DNA from: Allodiplogaster sudhausi
Taxonomy: Eukaryota; Nematoda; Chromadorea; Rhabditida; Diplogasteridae
Direction of reading: 5' to 3'
DNA length: 64,000 nt
NCBI GenBank assembly: GCA_945643635.1
Contig: CALZFC010000256.1
Location: forward strand, 23,501-87,500
Shown: one piece after another, positions 58,426 through 64,000 of the stretch
Layout: every line of letters begins with the position of its first letter
Position numbering within the stretch: position 1 is the first letter of the stretch
The notes under the pieces: generated by a model
What the model was told of the DNA's origin: nothing
The model's database searches: none
Seen by the model: only the letters and a program-made list of their open reading frames with translations
Program-made: the position numbers and the translations under genes

Positions 58426-59090
58426 GCATTCCCCCCTTGTCCTCAGAAATTCTATCAACATTTCCTACATGTTGCTTTTTTGCAAGCATCAGTCGAACGA
58501 GCTGCAACATTAGCTCGAGATTTCAATCAAGTCCTCTTCCTGGAGGCGATGTTGGGGAGAGAGAGAGAGTCCAGAAAATGGTAGAGAAAGAGAGAGAGAA
58601 CAGAGGGGAACAGTGAGAGAGAGGGAAGGTGAGAAGGAAGGCAATGAGAATGTAATAATGGAAGCGTTTTAAAATAGAGAGAGAGACGCAGATATGGAGA
58701 GAAAACGAGAGAAAATATCTTCCTGGTCGTATGTAGCCATCTTGTGTGCCCAATGACTTTCATCCTTGAACCTCTCTCTTCTGCCATTTTCCCTCGTCTC
58801 CTCAAATGCTCGATACGTCCACTTGCACTTTGAACGCTCTCATATATCGCCTTTTTTTAAGGAAATTTGGTCATTGACGCAAGAAAGAGAGGGAGAGAGA
58901 CAGCGAGAGAATGAAAAAGAGAAAGATAGAGAAATCGAATCGAAAAAATGCGACAATTCGATGCCTCAGCCGTAGAAAAAAAATATATAGGTGGATGCGT
59001 GGATTGGTGATGTTTAACGTGACAAAAAATCTTTATTCATCAAATTTAATCTCTTAAGGCCGCACGCTGGATTACATTATCCGATTACTT

Positions 59091-59183
59091 TTAGGCATTT
59101 AAGAGAGCCTCTCTGTATGCCTCCAGTTGGGCCTGCCCCAGATCCAGATGTTCGATTTCGAGAGCGAAAACGTTGTCGGACAT
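59091..59183 (-). CDS. Exon-like frame crossing the edge of foldback element 2
   Basis: The minus strand encodes MSDNVFALEIEHLDLGQAQL then EAYREALLNA and TAA. An acceptor-like AG (ggcccag) lies two bases before the ATG. The codons look real, but most of the frame lies inside the terminal sequence of the foldback element and the stop lies just outside it. It could be an exonised element end or chance. Confidence 0.3.
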   Translation of the reverse strand: MSDNVFALEIEHLDLGQAQLEAYREALLNA

Positions 59184-61915
59184 GGCACTGGGCCCCAGTA
59201 ACAAGAATAAATGACAAAACTTTTTTTCCAAAAATATTCTTGCGTGAATAGCTAAAAGTATGGATATTTTGTGATTTGATGTATCTCGCTTCAAAATCAA
59301 TATTTTTCAATTTTCTTTTTTTTATTGGCATCCCCGTCGAATTCTAAACAAGAGACCTTTAAATGTCTTTCGAAAAATATTTCATTTTCATATCGAAAAA
59401 TTATTTTATATATTTCAATTTGACCGTTGAATACCTTATACTCAAAACGTTTTGGGTACTATATCTCAAATTGTAGAGCATTAAAAACTGTATAACATAT
59501 CTTCTTTTCGTTTAGCCTGGATGTCCCCTAAGCTGTTAAAAATGGGTTCAAATAGGGGCACCTCGGAGATGAACGATTCAAGGAATGCGTGAAGAAATGG
59601 TTAAATTCTTGTTTAAACATACAGTGAACCTCTTCATTCGATTCAGCGCTTGTTTCTTGTCATAATAGCTACATATCATAATTCATAAAACTATCGTTTT
59701 CCACGAACAAAACTCATTTTTCGATTTTCTACCATAGACAGAAAATGACCTAAAACTATTCGAATCGCTATATTTTCGACAAATTCAAAGACTACAGAAT
59801 ATGAATAGCACTCTTCTGTACGCGACAAAATTCTCTACAGCATACATCCTTTACATCTGGATAGGACATCCCTACCAATGACTATATCGAGTTTCCCACG
59901 GCTGTCGCGTCAACACTGACAGATCCGCATTTTACAACTTTTCGTGCAATCTTAATGTTTCTTGCTCATCCAATACACCATTCTGCTCCACAAAGCATCC
60001 TGAAGTCAGAACGGCTGTTTATTTTGCATATTCCCCGTGGTAAAAGCCCGCAAAAGGGTTTGCATGTGCGCGGCATTGAACCTGCGCCCTATGACAATCG
60101 ATGTGCACAATCAATACGACAAAATTACATTTAAAAATTCATTTCTCGAGACTGCTTGAACCAATTTTAAAGGTTGAACTATCAATCGATAGCAATTTTT
60201 ACGCTCTATCGACATAAAAACAGCCGCCAAAAAGTTTAAAATAATGGTTAGGCCGAATAAGACGCCTAAATATTCGAACACAAAAAAGTATATCAAGCAA
60301 ATTATTCATGAAGAAGTGATGTATAGGAAAGTTGTTCGTCTTCGCGAAAGCTATCTAATTGTAGTTTATGAAATGTGATTTGTTGCACATGCGAGAAATA
60401 GCGGCAGCGGAAAAATTAAATTTGCAAAGCCTCCCAAAAAATTAAATTTGCAAAGCCCCTCAGGTCACTTTTCCTGTACTATTATCAATATTGAGGACAT
60501 ACCATGTCAGCCACTATTTATCTTCCCATTGGGTACCGGAAAAGTGCCCTGAGGGGCTTTACAAATTTAATTTTTTGGGAGGCCAGTTCCGCAGCCGCTA
60601 TTTCTCGCATGTGCACATCATCACCACATTTCATAAACTACTATTAGATAGCTTTCGCGAAGACGAACAACTTTCCCATACATCACTTCTTCATGAATAA
60701 ATTGCTTGATATACTTTTTTTGTTCGAATATTTTGCCGTCTTATTCTGCCATACCATCATTTAACACTTTTTGGCGGATATTTTTATTTCGATAGAGCGA
60801 AAAAATAGCTATCGATTGATAGTTCAACCTTTAAAATTGGTTCAAGGAGTCTCGAGAAATGAATTTTAAAATGTAATTTGGGCGTATTGGTTGTGCATGT
60901 CGAATGTCATAGGTCGCAGGTTCAATTCCGCGCGCATGCAAACCCTTTTGCGGGCTTTTACCACGGGAAATATGCAAAATAAACATCCGTTCTGACTTCA
61001 GGATGCTTTGTGGAGCAGAATGGTGTATTGGATGAGCAAGAAACATTAAGATTGCACGAAAAGTTGTAAAATGTGGATCTGTCAGTGTTGACGCGACAGC
61101 CGTGGGAAAATCGATATAGTCATTGGTAGGGACGTCCTATCCAGATGTAAAGGACGTATGCTGTAGAGAATTTTGTCGCGTACAGAATAGTGCTATTCAT
61201 ATTCTGTAGTCTTTGAATTTGTCGAAAATATAGCGATTCGAATAGTTTTAGGTCATTTTCTGTCTATGGTAGAAAAATCGAAAAATAAGTTTTGCTCGTG
61301 GAAAACGATAGTTTTATGAATTATAATCTATAGCTATAATGACAAGAAACAAGCGCTGAATCGAATGAAGAGGTTCACTGTATGTTTAAACAAGAATTTA
61401 ACCATTTCTTCACGCATTCCTTGAATCGTTCATCTCCGAGGTGCCCCTATTTGAACCCATTTTTAACAGCTTAGGGGACATCCAGGCTAAACGAAAAGAA
61501 GATATGTTATACAGTTTTTAATGCTCTACAATTTGAGATATAGTACCCAAAACGTTTTGAGTATAAGGTATTCAACGGTCAAATTGAAATATATAAAATA
61601 ATTTTTCGATATGAAAATGAATATTTTTCGAAAGACATTTAAAGGTCTCTTGTTTAGAATTCGACGGGGATGCCAATAAAAAAAAGAAAATTGAAAAATA
61701 TTGCTATTAAAGAAAGTTATGGCGAATTAGACTTTTTCCTTACTTTTTCATGCCTAGACAAGGAAAAAAATTTTATAACAAAATTGATCTACTAATTTTC
61801 CTTACAGCGCGTATGGGTACCCCTAATTAAATTTTGGATAACTGAATCGGAATTTTTTGCGCCGGGGCAGGTCCCCATTGAGGGCAGCTTGATCCTTACA
61901 GAGAGGCTCTCTTAA
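59099..61915. mobile_element. Foldback DNA element 2 (TTAA-flanked, 2.8 kb)
   Basis: Ends are TTAAGAGAGCCTCTCTGTA at 59099 and its complement at 61915, the same as in element 1. Inside, almost the whole length is one inverted repeat: arms of about 1.1 kb (about 59335-60490 and 60535-61680) read the same on opposite strands with only a few percent differences, around a roughly 45-base centre. No transposase frame was found. Because the arms are so alike, the palindrome is either young or kept similar by conversion. Confidence 0.95.
60919..60929 (+). other. Pol III B-box-like sequence in a foldback arm
   Basis: ggttcaattcc matches the B-box consensus exactly. Its mirror is near 60078-60088 in the left arm (ggcattgaacc, less well kept). 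No matching A box or tRNA fold was found. Confidence 0.35.
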
Positions 61916-62190
61916 GTGATATCGGAAATTTTGGAGAAAAAGTTTTTTTCGAATTGGCGCCACTTTTGGTCTTTGCGATATTGTAGCAGGCTTATTGTAG
62001 TTGATCTTCTTCTTTAATTTGAAGATATAAATGGCTAGAATGTGCGTCACGTAACGTTTTCTATCGTGTGATCTTTGATATCATTTTGGCCCCTGCTTGC
62101 CATCGTCATTGCCTTTGCTTTGATATTGGTTTGTGCTTTTGTTGGTCAACGACTGGCAGAAATGATTGCGCTTGAGAAAAAAGGGAAGGG
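61916..62190. other. Spacer, nothing recognised
   Basis: Unique AT-rich sequence between element 2 and the next GA tract. Confidence 0.5.
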
Positions 62191-63075
62191 AAAGAGAATA
62201 AGAGGCGAAAAGAGAGAGAGAGAGAGAGAGAGGAGAGCACGTGCCATTGATTACAAGGAAGAGGAAGAAAAGGTATGACTCCATTTCATCTGTCTATGAA
62301 GTTTTTTCCTCACTCTTATCTGCCGTTTTGAGGCTCTTTTCTCTCTTTCTCTCTCCCTCTCTTTCTCTCTATTTCTCTCTCTCTCTCTCACTCTCTTTCT
62401 GTCTTCTCTTTGCCAATTTGCCTTTCACCCTGACACCCTTCCTTATCTCGTTCCTCCCCTTCTTCTACTGACTCTTCCGTTGCAGAACGAACAACAGAAT
62501 CTCATGAAATCAATAATCAAGAAATAATCTGTTTGTAATTAAAAAGGTATCGGCTGATTGAATCCGTTTTAGAATAGTGGGAAAGACATACTAAAGAGAT
62601 TGCAGGAGAGGAAAGAAGGTGGCGAAACAAGTTTAAGAGGGAGAAGAGGAGAGTCGAAAGAGAGAGAGAGAGAGAGAGAAAAGTGGAGAAAGAGACTGAG
62701 AGAGAAAAAAGAAAGGGGCGGACAAAAAGAAGGTGATGACAGTGGAAATGAGAACATTTTCGCGGGCTAGCCTTGATTTCCCCCATTGTCTTCACGGTTG
62801 TTTGTGTATGTACGTATATTTATGAAGTGATGCCATTTACGGCGTTAGAACCTGAAGAGGGTCTGGAAAGACATAAATGTGTTTTGATGCTAAGGAACAA
62901 CTCACATCCATTAGCCTGGGCTCTCTATGCTACCTAATTATTGATTATTCTATTCACTCACACTTGATTTCCCTCTCTCCCCAAATGAGTCTATCAAACC
63001 TGGAAGTTGGATTTTCTGAAATAGAGATCGAGAGAGAGATATGGAGAGGAAGTGAGATAGAGACATAGAGAAATA

Positions 63076-63116
<41 letters not shown>

Positions 63117-63641
63117 GAAAGATCATGGTCGGACTAATGAGCTACATTTCATTCTACAGTTGTAGAAATCATTCCCTGGTCGCTCCAGGCACTGCCATTA
63201 GAAGAAATGAAGGAAAATGCGCTCGCATTCAGAGGTAACTTGTGGTTGCTCGCGGGACCCAGTGACACTAGATATTAGAGAGGTGAGCAAAGGCCTGTTA
63301 AAAGTGGAGAGAGAGAGAGAGCGAGAGAGAGAGATGTGGACGACTGTTAGCTTGGCCAATAGATTGGAGGTGGTGCGGTAGAGGTTGATTTTCAGAAAAG
63401 AAGAGATTGTTACGAGGAGAAAGAGGGTTAGAGAGCGAAAGAAAAAAAATAGTAAGAGAGAAAGTGTTTGTGGAATTACAGGAGAGAAAGAGAGAACCGA
63501 GCGAAATAAAAAAAAAAACGTTTCTGCCACTGTTTACTCAAGTCACGAGCATATCTGGGCAGCTGCAGCAAATTTTGTGCACTTTTGCAGTGGTGCAATT
63601 GAACATAAGCGAAAACGGACTATTTGGAGGGGTTCAAGAGT

Positions 63642-63684
<43 letters not shown>

Positions 63685-63943
63685 CACAGAGAGATAGACA
63701 CAGAGAGATAGACAGAGATAGAGATATAGTGAAACGAAGGTTGAGATGGAGGATGTTAAAAGATAGAGAGAGAGGGAGGGAGAGGGAACTGAAGAGAGAC
63801 ATCACGGAATGAATACAATGGCTATCGGCACTGCGGTCCCTATAGGCGCATCTTCTCATCTTCTCACCTTCTCATCTTGAATGCATGCTCTCTTCTTCTC
63901 TAGGTCCTCAATACTTTTCGATATCACTTCCTCTCTCTCTCTA

Positions 63944-63978
<35 letters not shown>

Positions 63979-64000
63979 TTTCCTCTCGTATTCTCTCTAC
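62191..64000. repeat. Microsatellite-rich region to the window end
   Basis: GA or CT tracts at about 62210-62235, 62340-62400, 62655-62705, 63075-63115, 63305-63335, 63640-63725 (with a gata/caga variant: agatagacacagag) and 63930-63980. No gene was recognised between them. Confidence 0.9.

Larger units (their letters stand above)
49380..58960. repeat. Microsatellite-rich region, (GA)n and (CT)n
   Basis: Over 9 kb, GA or CT tracts of 20 to 200 bases occur every few hundred bases. Long ones lie at 49420-49445, 50925-50960, 51740-51775, 52365-52415, 54380-54500, 55910-55952, 56180-56232, 57270-57315, 57490-57650, 57785-57950, 58150-58235 and 58390-58425. The purine-rich strand switches repeatedly. 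Intervening unique pieces show no exons with splice signals. Long open frames here encode Ser/Leu or Arg/Glu repeats and are rejected. Confidence 0.92.

Noticed and set aside
1..64000. CRISPR array, bacterial operon, or prophage
   Set aside because: The sequence is clearly eukaryotic; tandem repeats lack unique spacers of constant size and no prokaryotic genes are seen.

Overview
The window is animal nuclear DNA, most like a small-genome invertebrate such as a nematode. Genes are split into many short exons, mostly 30 to 200 bases, with introns that are often only a few hundred bases. Two apparent first exons begin 3 to 6 bases after an acceptor-like AG (about 44515 and 36464), which fits spliced-leader trans-splicing but does not prove it. 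A BCL7-family chromatin subunit, an F-box protein and a eukaryotic protein kinase exclude a prokaryote. The species cannot be fixed from the sequence.

Layout. 1-2807: a broken LINE on the minus strand. 2.8-8.4 kb: repeats, a diverged tandem duplication and a 1.8-kb foldback element. 8.5-10.4 kb: a minus-strand gene made of duplicated exons. 10.4-12.4 kb: a 65-bp satellite and a 170-bp tandem repeat. 12.4-13.3 kb: a three-exon gene. 14.7-19.8 kb: a complete nine-exon kinase gene, minus strand. 20.7-29.0 kb: several lysine-rich or unrecognised minus-strand genes with hAT/Mutator-like or other small DNA elements among them. 29.4-34.0 kb: a plus-strand helical-repeat-type gene with an antisense LINE fragment in an intron. 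34.1-35.7 kb: a plus-strand F-box gene. 36.5 kb: a possible small gene. 41.5-43.4 kb: BCL7 (minus), divergent from a plus-strand nuclear protein gene at 44.5-49.5 kb. 37-41 kb, 49.4-59 kb and 62.2-64 kb are dominated by (GA)n/(CT)n microsatellite DNA. 59.1-61.9 kb is a 2.8-kb foldback element, nearly all one large palindrome.

Most gene models were assembled by hand from exon-by-exon translation, GT/AG borders and matching of splice phase. The kinase, BCL7, F-box and nuclear-protein models close with consistent phase at every junction. No operon-like working relation among the genes is evident. Two are plausibly chromatin-associated (BCL7 and the Ser/Arg/acidic protein) and sit head to head. 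The most unusual signals are a cluster of near-perfect short palindromes in or beside coding exons, a 19-bp GT...AG gap in an otherwise continuous coding frame, an in-frame duplication inside the kinase domain, and two foldback elements sharing the same TTAA-flanked ends.
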